Shown piece after piece: positions 17,901-25,521 of a DNA stretch of 64,000 nt. Under the pieces are notes generated by a model, which saw nothing but the letters and a program-made list of their open reading frames with translations, was not told where the DNA came from and ran no database searches. Positions within the stretch are counted from its first letter, which is position 1. Every line of letters begins with the position of its first letter. Source of the stretch: Prescottella equi (lineage in GTDB: Bacteria > Actinomycetota > Actinomycetes > Mycobacteriales > Mycobacteriaceae); the NCBI RefSeq assembly GCF_020171745.1, contig NZ_JAIVAH010000007.1, positions 1 through 64,000 of the forward strand, given 5' to 3'. Position numbers and translations under genes: made by a program.

Positions 17901-19252
17901 TCGCGACGTCGTGGACGGCGCCCACCGACAGCGCCCAGCGCAAGGGCGGGCTGCCGACGCTGACGATCCGGCTGCCGCAACCCCGGTTGGTGACCGGGCT
18001 GCGGCTCACCCCCAGTCCCGGCAGCCTGCCCGCCGCGCCCAGCCGGGTCGCGGTCAACCTCGGCAACGGACCGCAGACCCGCGACCTCGACACCGAAGAC
18101 GGTGCGCCGCAGACCGTCTCGCTCGAGCCGCACGTCACCGACACGATCGTGCTGAGCCTCGTGCGATGGGACGACGTCCTCGACCGCACCGGGCTCGGCT
18201 TCCTGCAACTCCAGCCGCCCGGACTGTCCGAGGCGGTCGTGCTCGGCGATGGCGGCCAGCCGGTGCCGGGGAGCGCGACCGCGCCGTCCACCCGCACCGT
18301 CACCGTCGGCTGCGACGTCGGCCCGACGATCTCCGTCGGCGGCACCCTCGTCCGGATGTCCGTCACCGCGACCGCGCAGCAGCTGGCGTCGGGACAGCCG
18401 GTGACCGCGACCGTGTGCGACCCGGCGCCCGTCCCCCTGGCGGCGGGCCGTCAGGACGTCGTGGTGGCGCCCGGCCCCGCGTTCACCGTCGACAACCTGC
18501 GTCTCGATGCGGCGCCCGCGCCCCCGGCCGCCCCGGTGTCGTCGCCGGCCGTCGGCCGCTGGACCGAGAACCTGCGCGAACTCGACGTCGCGGCCTCCGG
18601 CACCGATCAACTGCTGGTGGTGCCCGAGAGCACCAACATCGGCTGGGTGGCGACGGCGCCGGACGGCACCGAACTGCAACCCGTCGTCGTCGGTGGCTGG
18701 CAGCAGGGCTGGATCGTGCCCGCCGGCACCGACGGAGTCGTGACGCTGACGTTCCCGTCGGACCGCTGGTACCGCGCGGGCATCGCGTTCGGCCTGCTGC
18801 TGTTGATCCCGCTCGCGCTGCTGGCGCTGGTGCCGCGACGCCGGGAGCGTGACAGCGGACCTGCGCCGCGCCCGTGGCACAGCGTGGTCGCGGCATTCGT
18901 CGGCGTGACCGCGGTGGCGACCCTCGTCGCGGGACTGGTCGGGACGGGTGTCACGGTGCTGATCGCCGCGGCATCGTTCGGGCTGGCCCGGTGGCGCGGC
19001 GACGCCTTCGCGGCCCGGTTCCTCGTCGGAACCGCCGGGGTGTCACTCGTGATCGCAGCGGCGCTGCTGTCCACCGGGCCGTGGCGCGCCGCCGACGGCT
19101 ATGTCGGGCACTCGTTCCTGATTCAGCTGTTCGCGCTGATCGGCGTCGTCTGTGTCGGCGTCGCCGCGTTGCCGCTGACCCGCTCACCGATGTGGCGGCG
19201 CTTCTCCCAGCGGTGGACGGCCCGTCGGGCCGGTTCCTCGACCAGCGCGTAG
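14888..19252 (+). CDS. aftD: Arabinofuranosyltransferase AftD
   Basis: A protein of about 1454 residues, the size expected for AftD (about 1400), the membrane enzyme that adds branching arabinofuranose from decaprenyl-phosphoarabinose to arabinogalactan and lipoarabinomannan. The N-terminal 420 residues hold about ten membrane helices of GT-C type with the acidic first loop VVADTKYDL. The periplasmic part contains at least two discoidin-like carbohydrate-binding modules, each with a VDGDxAT.W motif near residues 775 and 1001. Membrane helices return after about residue 1295. The start is uncertain: TTG at 14888 overlaps the DUF2613 gene by 20 bases and is the best in-frame candidate; no ATG or GTG follows for a long way. 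The 3' end overlaps the convergent acyltransferase gene by 130 bases. Confidence 0.88.
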   Translation: MSTAAAEPAGIARSRTSPSSGGPADGGLSVEPSTEPLTRRWLYGAGFVASILSLLQSPGLVVADTKYDLTENPIGFLTRAAHQWSSIAPLGQVQNQAYGYFFPHGAFFAFGEFLHIPPWITQRVWWALLIVAGFWGVIRVAEALGIGSRSSRIVAAVAFALSPRVLTTIGSISSESLPMMLAPWVLLPVILATSPTWRADRTHSLGRLAAQSALAVALMGAVNAVATAAACLVAGLWWIAHRPNRRWWVFTAWWIPSLLLATLWWIVPLLLLGRVSPPFLDYIESSGVTTQWTSLTEVLRGTDSWTPFVSPERVAGTVLVTQPVAVVATGLIAAAGLAGLCMRRMPAKGRLTLILLVGIAGLGAGYIGELGSPIADQVRAFLDGTGAPLRNVHKLEPLVRLPLVLGLAHLLAKVPLPGSVPVRRWRSAFAHPEREPMVAVTTLLLVALTLTTSLAWSGRLAPRGAYDEVPSYWHDAAQWLADNAAGTGTGADAERALVVPGAPFGAQVWGLTRDEPLQALASTPWAVRDAVPLVPPGAIRALDSVQRIISDGRPSAGLADTLLGQGIRYVVVRNDLDPETSRSARPLLVHQTVDGSPGLEKVAEFGDEIVPDTVDDVVIDSDLRPGYPAIEIYRVTSPDGTTPAAGPYAVDLDRVPVVQGGSESLLRLAENGTVTGPALLASDAARAGIDAGSVTVTDTPTNRETDFGQVDNHSSALRGPDDERRTYNAVPDYPVPGAALVQGEWSGATISVSSAASDATQLGGTAPGSGPAATVDGDPATAWLSNGLETARGQWLRLDFDTPITRGMLHLTTSPAAFGPPVKWIRVETPNGSTSVRVDEPGKPVDVSLPSGTTPWLRILATYTEDGSPGYQFGLSEISVDDYSTGTALPVPIVHRTVLPATPAGAQVRGWDLGQELPGRAGCADGPDRVHCSGSLVLPPEEPGTFSRTLSVPESTTVAPQLTLRPRPGAALEGLVTDPAAVSATGAADGVELRGTAAAAVDGDVATSWTAPTDSAQRKGGLPTLTIRLPQPRLVTGLRLTPSPGSLPAAPSRVAVNLGNGPQTRDLDTEDGAPQTVSLEPHVTDTIVLSLVRWDDVLDRTGLGFLQLQPPGLSEAVVLGDGGQPVPGSATAPSTRTVTVGCDVGPTISVGGTLVRMSVTATAQQLASGQPVTATVCDPAPVPLAAGRQDVVVAPGPAFTVDNLRLDAAPAPPAAPVSSPAVGRWTENLRELDVAASGTDQLLVVPESTNIGWVATAPDGTELQPVVVGGWQQGWIVPAGTDGVVTLTFPSDRWYRAGIAFGLLLLIPLALLALVPRRRERDSGPAPRPWHSVVAAFVGVTAVATLVAGLVGTGVTVLIAAASFGLARWRGDAFAARFLVGTAGVSLVIAAALLSTGPWRAADGYVGHSFLIQLFALIGVVCVGVAALPLTRSPMWRRFSQRWTARRAGSSTSA

Positions 19253-20322
19253 CTGGCCGACGCCACCGCGATGCTCAGCACCGTGGTGACGGCGAGGACG
19301 AACCAGAAGTTCCCGTTGAACGGCGCGATACCGAACATCGGGAACACGATCGTCAGCACCGCGAGGTGCCAGATGAACAGGCTGTACGACCAGCGTCCGA
19401 CGGCCAGCGCCACCGGGCTCGCGAGGATCCGGTGCCGGTGACCGGCGAGGACCAGCGGCGCCAGCAGCGCGAAACTCATCACCGCACCGAGCGCGATCTT
19501 GGTGGCGTACTGCCACGGCTCGGCGCGGACGAGCCCCTCCGGGCCGGCCAGCCACGTCGTCGACAACCCGAACGCCACCACCGCGATCGCACCCATCCAC
19601 ACCCGGCGCTCGGCCAGGCGGTGCACCCATGTCCCGCCCACCATCGCGAGTTCGGCGAGCAGCATGCCGACGGCGAACCATGGGATGTAGCCGGGCAACC
19701 AGTTGTCGTGGTGGATGCCGTCCGGCGCCGGGACCGGCAGGAACGCCCAGGTGAGACTGATGATCGCCAGGGCCAGGAGAACTGGGACCCGGAACCGGGC
19801 GCTGCCGCCCCGCAGCTTGACCAACGCCAGCGCGATGATCGGCAGCAGCAGGTAGAACGCCACCTCGACCGACAGACTCCACATCTGCGTCAGGCCCTCG
19901 GTGAGCGTGAGCGGGACGAACACCTGGAGCAGCGCCAGGTTCGACATCCACACCTTCCAGCCGCCGCCGGCCGCGGGCAGGAACGCCAGCACCAGGACCA
20001 CCAGCACCCAGTACGCGGGCAGGATGCGCGCCGCCCTGTTGAGCCAGTACCTGGCGATGCCCGGGGGTTGCCCGAGACCGCGGGCCGCGGCGGCGTGCGG
20101 GCGCCACAGCAGGAAGCCGGAGAGCGCGAAGAATACCGCGACCGCCAGATCGAACCGCCCCCAGATCCGGCCGATCACCAGATCACCGGTGGCACCGGTC
20201 TGGAACGCGACGTGCGTGACGAGCACACCGAGAGCGGCGAACCCGCGCATCCCCTCGAGCGCCGGAACGAACGCCCGCGGATTGCCGACGGGCGCGGGCG
20301 TGGCGAGGTGTGCGCTGTTCAT
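19123..20322 (-). CDS. Acyltransferase 3 family membrane protein
   Basis: A 399-residue integral membrane O-acyltransferase. The family start is clear, with RAFVPALEGMRGFAALGVLVTH carrying the conserved Arg-Gly and His, then SGFLLWRPHAAA and an Arg near RYWLNRAARILPAYW. Ten or so membrane helices follow, ending ALVEEPARR. Such OafA-type proteins move acyl groups to sugars of surface glycans or lipids. It sits where Rv0228 sits in M. tuberculosis. The ATG at 20322 is preferred to the TTG at 20331. Its last 130 bases are antisense to the end of aftD. A role in acylating envelope glycans made by the neighbouring genes is inference. Confidence 0.85.
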   Translation of the reverse strand: MNSAHLATPAPVGNPRAFVPALEGMRGFAALGVLVTHVAFQTGATGDLVIGRIWGRFDLAVAVFFALSGFLLWRPHAAAARGLGQPPGIARYWLNRAARILPAYWVLVVLVLAFLPAAGGGWKVWMSNLALLQVFVPLTLTEGLTQMWSLSVEVAFYLLLPIIALALVKLRGGSARFRVPVLLALAIISLTWAFLPVPAPDGIHHDNWLPGYIPWFAVGMLLAELAMVGGTWVHRLAERRVWMGAIAVVAFGLSTTWLAGPEGLVRAEPWQYATKIALGAVMSFALLAPLVLAGHRHRILASPVALAVGRWSYSLFIWHLAVLTIVFPMFGIAPFNGNFWFVLAVTTVLSIAVASASYALVEEPARRAVHRWEKRRHIGERVSGNAATPTQTTPISANS

Positions 20323-20528
20323 CGCCGTCAAGTGTGCCCGGGTCGTTGCGGAACCGAAAGAGCGACGTGAACGTTCCAGAACCCCGGTGCTGACGCAAAT
20401 GGGACAACGAGACTGTTAGTGTCTGGGCTCACGTGGTGTCGCGAAACGTCAGGCACCGTGCGACCCGTGCAGCGGGCACGCTGCCGGTGGGGGTATCTCA
20501 ATTCAAGAACATTGAGTTAGGAGACAGC

Positions 20529-21665
20529 ATGGCCGAGCGCTCAGGCCCGAGCCGGATACTCGCGTGCATTCTGGTGGGCCTCGGGACCTTCCTGCTCGCC
20601 GTAGCGGTCCTCATTCCCGCGTACACCGTCGACAAGCTCAAGAAGACGCCGCTGGATCTCGAGGTCACCACCGTCGCCACCGGTAACGGCGACGTTCTCG
20701 ACTCCAAGGCGCTGCTCGCGGGCAAGGCCGAGGTCAACACCAACGTGCCGATCGTCGCGCAGCGGTACGTCATCACCGAGCAGCCGTCCGACGCCGAGGT
20801 CATCTCGCTGCAGGCCGGCCAGACGCTGATCCGCACCGACAAGCAGGGCGAGAGCGGCCTGCTGACCGCGACCGTGGACCGGCTCACCGCCGACCGCGTC
20901 AGCTCGATGCCGGTGGAGCCGCCCGTCGGCACCATCCAGACGTCGTCGACCGAGCCGGCCGAAGAGGTCTCGCACACCGGCCTGCAGTACAAGTGGCCGT
21001 TCGATGCGGAGAAGAAGAGCTACCCCTACTTCGACCTGAACTCGCGCACCACGCAGGACATCAATTTCGTTGAGGAAACCGAGATCAACGGAATGAAGGT
21101 GTACCACTACAACCAGAAGATCGAGCCGGTCGACCTGTCGAAGGTCGTGCCGTCGGCGCCCACCAACAAGCTGACGCTGCCCGCCAAGACGTGGGGCGTG
21201 CCCGGTGAGGACCAGCCGGTCACGATGATCCGCTGGTACACCAACGAGCGCGACGTCTGGGTCGACCCGGTCACCGGTGTCGTCATCAAGGGCCAGGAGA
21301 AGCTGTACCAGTACTACGCCCGCGACAAGGCCAAGCCCGAGGTCACCGTCCTCAAGGCCACGCTGCCGTTCGACGAGAACACCATCGAGTACCAGATCGG
21401 CCAGGCCAAGGACGGCCAGGACAAGCTGTCGCTGTTCGGCCGCACCCTGCCGATCGTCGCCGGCATCCTCGGCGTGATCTCGCTGATCGCCGGCATCTTC
21501 CTCGGCCTGCGCGGTGGACGCGGCAACAAGGGCGCGACCGCCGGTGGCCCGGCGAACCCGCCCGCCGGATCCGGTAGCAACGACTGGACCTCCGACAAGA
21601 CCGAGGAATTCCCCACGGTCAACATGGACAAGGGTGGTTTCACCGAACCGCCGCGCCAGCAGTAG
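20529..21665 (+). CDS. DUF3068 (porin PorA-like) membrane protein
   Basis: A 378-residue protein with one N-terminal membrane helix (about 8-30), a large extracytoplasmic domain (about 30-325) and a second helix near residues 330-352 before a Gly/Pro/Asp-rich cytoplasmic tail. The external domain has the DUF3068 pattern, with YVITEQPSDAEV, GLQYKWPF, YPYFDLNSRTT and NGMKVYHYNQKIE. It corresponds to Rv0227c, a conserved membrane protein whose family is linked to the envelope of mycolic-acid bacteria. TAGGAG upstream supports the ATG at 20529. A perfect 16-bp terminator stem follows 28 bases after the stop. Confidence 0.85.
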   Translation: MAERSGPSRILACILVGLGTFLLAVAVLIPAYTVDKLKKTPLDLEVTTVATGNGDVLDSKALLAGKAEVNTNVPIVAQRYVITEQPSDAEVISLQAGQTLIRTDKQGESGLLTATVDRLTADRVSSMPVEPPVGTIQTSSTEPAEEVSHTGLQYKWPFDAEKKSYPYFDLNSRTTQDINFVEETEINGMKVYHYNQKIEPVDLSKVVPSAPTNKLTLPAKTWGVPGEDQPVTMIRWYTNERDVWVDPVTGVVIKGQEKLYQYYARDKAKPEVTVLKATLPFDENTIEYQIGQAKDGQDKLSLFGRTLPIVAGILGVISLIAGIFLGLRGGRGNKGATAGGPANPPAGSGSNDWTSDKTEEFPTVNMDKGGFTEPPRQQ

Positions 21666-21693
21666 TCGGCGCAGCCCGACGCTCTGACAGACC

Positions 21694-21729
21694 ACGAACC
21701 CCCGCACGGATCACCGTGCGGGGGTTCGT
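21694..21729 (+). terminator. Terminator of the DUF3068 gene
   Basis: A perfect 16-bp stem (arms 21694-21709 and 21714-21729) with a 4-base loop ATCA. It starts 28 bases beyond the DUF3068 stop and precedes the repeat array at 21770. Confidence 0.88.
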
Positions 21730-21769
21730 CGTTGTGGGTGGGGTCGGTCGCACCGCGGCCCCCTCCCCT

Positions 21770-21877
21770 CTCGCGTTTCGCGCACTTATCGCGGGATTCC
21801 GGGCCGCCCCTCGCGCTTTGCGCACTTATCGCGAGGGGTGGGACCTCAGGCGCCGCGCTTTGCGCACTTATCGCGAA
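21770..21877. repeat. Repeat array, left copy: three GCGCACTTATCGCG units
   Basis: Core units lie at 21780-21793, 21820-21833 and 21862-21875, all in the same direction and 40 and 42 bases apart. The middle unit is enclosed by 9-bp inverted repeats CCCCTCGCG and CGCGAGGGG (21807-21815, 21830-21838). The whole stretch is about 90% identical by eye to 22416-22522, including the sequences between units. It fills the space between the 3' ends of the convergent DUF3068 gene and the small membrane-protein gene. Confidence 0.9.
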
Positions 21878-22351
21878 CTAGGCCGACGAGGGAGCCCCCG
21901 CCGTGCGCTGCGTCCACACCTTCCACAGCGCGTACGTCCCGGCGAGGCTGATCAGTACGAACGGCGCGCCGAAGACGACCTCGCCTGCGGCCGACAGCCG
22001 CGGCGCCCACGACGTGCCGTCGTCGGGCCACTCCGGGCGGTCGGTGATCTCGGCGACCGCGAAGTCGGCGGCGCCGAGGAGGCCGGGCGCCGCCAGCACG
22101 ACGAGCCCGACCGTCGCGACGATCTGGCCGAATCGTGTCGGCTGGGGAAGGCAGTATCCGCCGTACGCGGCGAGCATCATCGCGGGCACGAGCGCGACCG
22201 AGCCGAAGGCCAGCACGAGCATCCAGTTGGCCGCGACGTCGTAGAGATGGTGGCTCGAGTCCGCGAGGGCCTCGATGCTGATCACCGCGACGACGAACAA
22301 CACCAACGGGGCCGCCGCCACCCCGTAGGTCCATCGCTGGGCAGTGCGCAT
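21878..22351 (-). CDS. Hypothetical four-helix membrane protein
   Basis: A 157-residue protein I do not recognise. Four hydrophobic helices are visible at about residues 8-28, 40-64, 76-98 and 122-145. Between helices three and four lies an acidic loop with DRPEWPDDGTSW. There is no catalytic motif. It starts with ATG at 22351 and ends 2 bases from the left repeat array; the right array begins 65 bases upstream of its start. It is therefore flanked by directly repeated sequence on both sides and is absent from this place in the M. tuberculosis order as I remember it, which suggests an inserted gene. Confidence 0.7.
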   Translation of the reverse strand: MRTAQRWTYGVAAAPLVLFVVAVISIEALADSSHHLYDVAANWMLVLAFGSVALVPAMMLAAYGGYCLPQPTRFGQIVATVGLVVLAAPGLLGAADFAVAEITDRPEWPDDGTSWAPRLSAAGEVVFGAPFVLISLAGTYALWKVWTQRTAGAPSSA

Positions 22352-22415
22352 CCGCCCAGCGTCACACGGGATTCACAGCAACCGGGACAACTCGCCCACA
22401 ACGGCGATCCCTACC

Positions 22416-22522
22416 CTCGCGCTTTGCGCACTTATCGCGGGATTCCGGGCCCACCCCTCGCGTTTCGCGCACTTATCGCGAGGGGTGGGACCTCAGCGGC
22501 GCGAGTTGCGCACTTATCGCGC
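22416..22522. repeat. Repeat array, right copy: three GCGCACTTATCGCG units
   Basis: Core units lie at 22426-22439, 22467-22480 and 22508-22521, 41 bases apart. The middle unit is again enclosed by CCCCTCGCG and CGCGAGGGG (22454-22462, 22477-22485). The third unit extends into the flippase-like gene: its bases, read on the minus strand, supply the last two codons and the TAA stop at 22514-22516. Confidence 0.9.
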
Positions 22523-23722
22523 GACGGGGGCCGAGCGGGTGCTGCGGACGGCCAGCACCGCGGCCGTCGCGGCGGTCACCGTGGCCACGCACATCGCGAC
22601 GGTGACGAACTCGCGGACCGTGTCGGCGACGGTGAAGAACAGCACCACCTCGACGACGAGACCCACCCACGCGACGATCGCGAGATGCGTGCGTTCCCCC
22701 GCGATCGCGGACAGCAACGCGCCCTGCAGCACCGCGAGCGCGGCGCCGTTCCACGCGAACATCCACAGCATCCCCTGGACGGACGCGTAGTCGTCACCGA
22801 ACAGGATCGGCGCGAGCGGGGCCGCCAGGGCCGCACCGACGACGAGCACAGCGCCGAGTGCGACCAGCACACCGAGCGCCGACCGGACGGCCGCGGCCGA
22901 GTGCTCCGGGTTCGCCATCTTGGGATAGAGCACGACGCCGATCGCCTGCGGGAGCCAGAACGCGGCCTTCGTCGCGACGGCCCCCGCCGCGTACAGGCCG
23001 GCGTCGTGGGAGTCGAGCACCATGCGGGCAACCACGAGGTCCACCGACGTCAGCGCGATGAGCGCCAACTGCACCTGCGACGCCCGCAGGACCGTCGCGA
23101 CCCCGATCGTCGTCGCGTCCGACGGCTCGCCGGCGCCGGACGGTCGTCGGCTCGCGATCAGGTGCGCCACGAACGCCATCACCCCGGTGCCGGCCGCGCC
23201 CGCCAACAGCGTCGGGCCCGGCCCGCCGCCCACGGCCAGCACCGCGACGGCGGGTGCCACCCGCACGACGCCGGCGCCCGCCAACACCACGCTCAGTTCC
23301 GCGAACCGCCCGGCGCCCTGCAGCAGTCCCTGTTCGGTGCCGAGCAGCACCAGCAGCGGCGCCGCGACGAGTGCCGACGCCGTCGCGGCGAGGCTCGTGT
23401 CGAGCGCCCACGACATGACCGGGACGAGCGCGAGTGCCACCACCGCGACGATCGCGGCGCAGCGGTAGCCGAGCGCCCGCAGGACCGGAACCGGCTTGCC
23501 GTGCACCACTTCCCGGGCCACTACGGTCTGCAACGCCAGCGCCGGCACCGCGAGCACCAACTGGGCCGCGAGCAGCGCCGCGAACTCGCCGTATCCGGCG
23601 GGGCCGAGCCACCGCACGGCGGGCAGCGCAAGCAGGTAGGCCGCGATGTTCGCCGTCATCGACCCGGCGGTCACCATCGTCATCCCGGCGACCGTGGAAC
23701 CGGTCAGCGATTGGCGTGGCAT
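22514..23722 (-). CDS. Polysaccharide flippase-like membrane protein (MATE/Wzx type)
   Basis: A 402-residue protein with about twelve membrane helices. The arrangement resembles polysaccharide exporter flippases of the MOP superfamily: an early Gly-rich GPAGYGEFAALLAAQL, then LVLLGTEQGLLQGAGRF, the central LTSVDLVVARMVLDSHDAGLYAAGAVATKAAFWLPQ signature of Wzx-like proteins, and the loop MANPEHS. It may translocate a lipid-linked sugar made with the adjacent glycosyltransferase. The ATG at 23722 is chosen over in-frame GTG codons slightly upstream. It is divergent from the next gene with 32 bases between the starts. The stop codon is provided by the repeat array, so its C-terminus was altered or defined by the repeat. 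Confidence 0.75.
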   Translation of the reverse strand: MPRQSLTGSTVAGMTMVTAGSMTANIAAYLLALPAVRWLGPAGYGEFAALLAAQLVLAVPALALQTVVAREVVHGKPVPVLRALGYRCAAIVAVVALALVPVMSWALDTSLAATASALVAAPLLVLLGTEQGLLQGAGRFAELSVVLAGAGVVRVAPAVAVLAVGGGPGPTLLAGAAGTGVMAFVAHLIASRRPSGAGEPSDATTIGVATVLRASQVQLALIALTSVDLVVARMVLDSHDAGLYAAGAVATKAAFWLPQAIGVVLYPKMANPEHSAAAVRSALGVLVALGAVLVVGAALAAPLAPILFGDDYASVQGMLWMFAWNGAALAVLQGALLSAIAGERTHLAIVAWVGLVVEVVLFFTVADTVREFVTVAMCVATVTAATAAVLAVRSTRSAPVAR

Positions 23723-23754
23723 CCGCTCATGATGCACCACGTAAGGTGCCGCTC

Positions 23755-25521
23755 ATGACGCCACGGCACCCGAGTCTCGCGCGCGCCGCGCCGTCGTTGT
23801 ACAGCCTGGTGCTGACCACGCTGATCCTCGGCCCGCTGCTCGGCCCCGGCTATCTGCTGCTCCGCGACGCGGTGAGCACGCCGCGGTCGTACGTCACCGA
23901 CTCCGCGCTGGGGCTCACCGACGCCGCGGCCCGCGCGGTGCCGCAGGACTGGTTGATCGCGGTGCTCAGTTCCGGCGTCGACGGCGGGGTCGTGGTGAAG
24001 GCGATCCTGGTCGCGGCGCTGTGGCTGGCCGGGTGGGGAGCTGCCCGCATGGTCGCGGCCCTGCTGCCCGGCGTCGGGCTGGGGCCGCAGCTGGTGGCAT
24101 CGACGGTGATGCTGTGGAACCCGTACGTCGCCGAACGTCTGCTGCAAGGACATTGGAGCCTGCTCACCGGGTACGCGGCACTGCCGTGGGTCGCGTGCGC
24201 GGCCGTCGCGATCCGGCGCGGACGCCCGGGCGGCTGGGCGACGCTGACGCTGTGCCTCGCGGCCGCGGGTCTGACGCCGACCGGCGCGATCCTGGCGGCC
24301 GTCGTCGCCCTCGCAATCTTGGCGTGCCCCGGCGGGCACGGCGCGGTCGCGACCCGACTGCTCGGGACCGTCGCGCTGTTCCTGGCCGCGTCGGCGCCGT
24401 GGCTGACGGCGACCGCGCTGTCCGGGGGCGGCGGGACGTCGGACCCTGCGGGCGTCGCGGCGTTCGCGGCCCGCGCCGAGCCCGGGCTCGGCACCATCGG
24501 CAGCCTCGCCGGATTGGGCGGGGTGTGGAACTCCACCGCGGTCCCGGGATCGCGGACGTCGCTGTGGGCACTGGCCGGCACAGTACTGCTGCTCGCCGTC
24601 GTCGCGTGCGGGCTGCCCGCGCTGTGGCGCCGACGCCGCCACCCGGTAATCGCCGCGCTCGTGGTCCTCGCCGGGCTCGCGGTGCTGCTGCCCGCGCTCG
24701 GCGCGACCGGGTGGGGGCTGGCGGCCGGCGAATGGGCCGTCGTGCACGTGCCCGGCGCCGGGCTGCTGCGCGACAGCCAGAAGTGGGTGGCCCTCGCCGC
24801 GCCGCTGTACGCACTGGCCGCGGCCGCCGGGGTGCGGGCGTTGTCGAAGCGGGTGTCGTTGCCGGGTGCGGTTCCGGTCGCGGCGATCGTCGCGGTCGTG
24901 CTGGCGCTGCCGGACCTGGTGTGGGGCGTCGGCGGCGCGCTGAAGCCCGTGCAGTACCCGGCGGCCTGGCAGCAGGTCGCGCAGCATCTGGCGCTGTCGA
25001 AGGAGGCGGGCGACGTCGCGGTGCTGCCCGCCGGCATGTTCCGCAAGTTCCCGTACAGCGGCGACGCGCCCGTTCTGGACCCCGCGCCGCGGATGTTGCC
25101 GCGGGACGTGCTGCAGACCGGGCAGCTCGTCGTCGGGCAGGCGGCGACCGTCGGCGGTGAGGGGGCGCGCGCGACCCGCGTCGAGAACCTGCTGCTGTCG
25201 GGCAGTGACCCGCGGTCGCTCGTCGACGAACACGTGCGCTGGGTGCTCGTCGAGCGCACCACCCCGGGCCCGCTCGGGGATTCGCAGCGCACCCTCGACC
25301 AGCTCGAGCCGGTCTACGCGGACAATGAACTGGCGCTGTACCGGGTGCCGGGGGGCATACCGCCGGATCTCCGCGAAGGGCGGGGCGAGGCCATCGCGGC
25401 GCACCTGCTGTGGGCGGCGCTGCTGGTGGGCGGCGGGTCAGGCGTCCTGCAGGCCCGGCGACGGGGTCGCCGCGGCTTCGGCGCCGGAGATCAGCCCCGA
25501 CACGTGCCGTCCCGCGGCTGA
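23755..25521 (+). CDS. Conserved polytopic membrane protein (Rv0226c-like)
   Basis: A 588-residue protein with a GT-C-like layout: about ten or more membrane helices over residues 10-400, then a soluble domain of some 130 residues and a final hydrophobic segment near 560. The stretch MLWNPYVAERLLQGHWSLL is like membrane glycosyltransferase or YfhO-related proteins. It occupies the position of Rv0226c, a conserved transmembrane protein of unknown activity. AAGG upstream supports the ATG at 23755. Its last 84 bases are antisense to the 3' end of the glycosyltransferase gene. A role in building an envelope glycan with its neighbours is inferred. Confidence 0.75.
   Translation: MTPRHPSLARAAPSLYSLVLTTLILGPLLGPGYLLLRDAVSTPRSYVTDSALGLTDAAARAVPQDWLIAVLSSGVDGGVVVKAILVAALWLAGWGAARMVAALLPGVGLGPQLVASTVMLWNPYVAERLLQGHWSLLTGYAALPWVACAAVAIRRGRPGGWATLTLCLAAAGLTPTGAILAAVVALAILACPGGHGAVATRLLGTVALFLAASAPWLTATALSGGGGTSDPAGVAAFAARAEPGLGTIGSLAGLGGVWNSTAVPGSRTSLWALAGTVLLLAVVACGLPALWRRRRHPVIAALVVLAGLAVLLPALGATGWGLAAGEWAVVHVPGAGLLRDSQKWVALAAPLYALAAAAGVRALSKRVSLPGAVPVAAIVAVVLALPDLVWGVGGALKPVQYPAAWQQVAQHLALSKEAGDVAVLPAGMFRKFPYSGDAPVLDPAPRMLPRDVLQTGQLVVGQAATVGGEGARATRVENLLLSGSDPRSLVDEHVRWVLVERTTPGPLGDSQRTLDQLEPVYADNELALYRVPGGIPPDLREGRGEAIAAHLLWAALLVGGGSGVLQARRRGRRGFGAGDQPRHVPSRG

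Noticed and set aside
14879-18880. A 1333-codon open frame antisense to aftD
   Set aside because: It is a shadow of a high-G+C gene: the product is rich in Arg, Gly, Gln, Asp and His without family motifs, and aftD on the other strand is clearly coding.
21770-22522. CRISPR-like array of short repeats with regular spacing
   Set aside because: Only three units per array, repeat core of 14-22 bases, and the 'spacers' are conserved between the two arrays. No cas genes are nearby.
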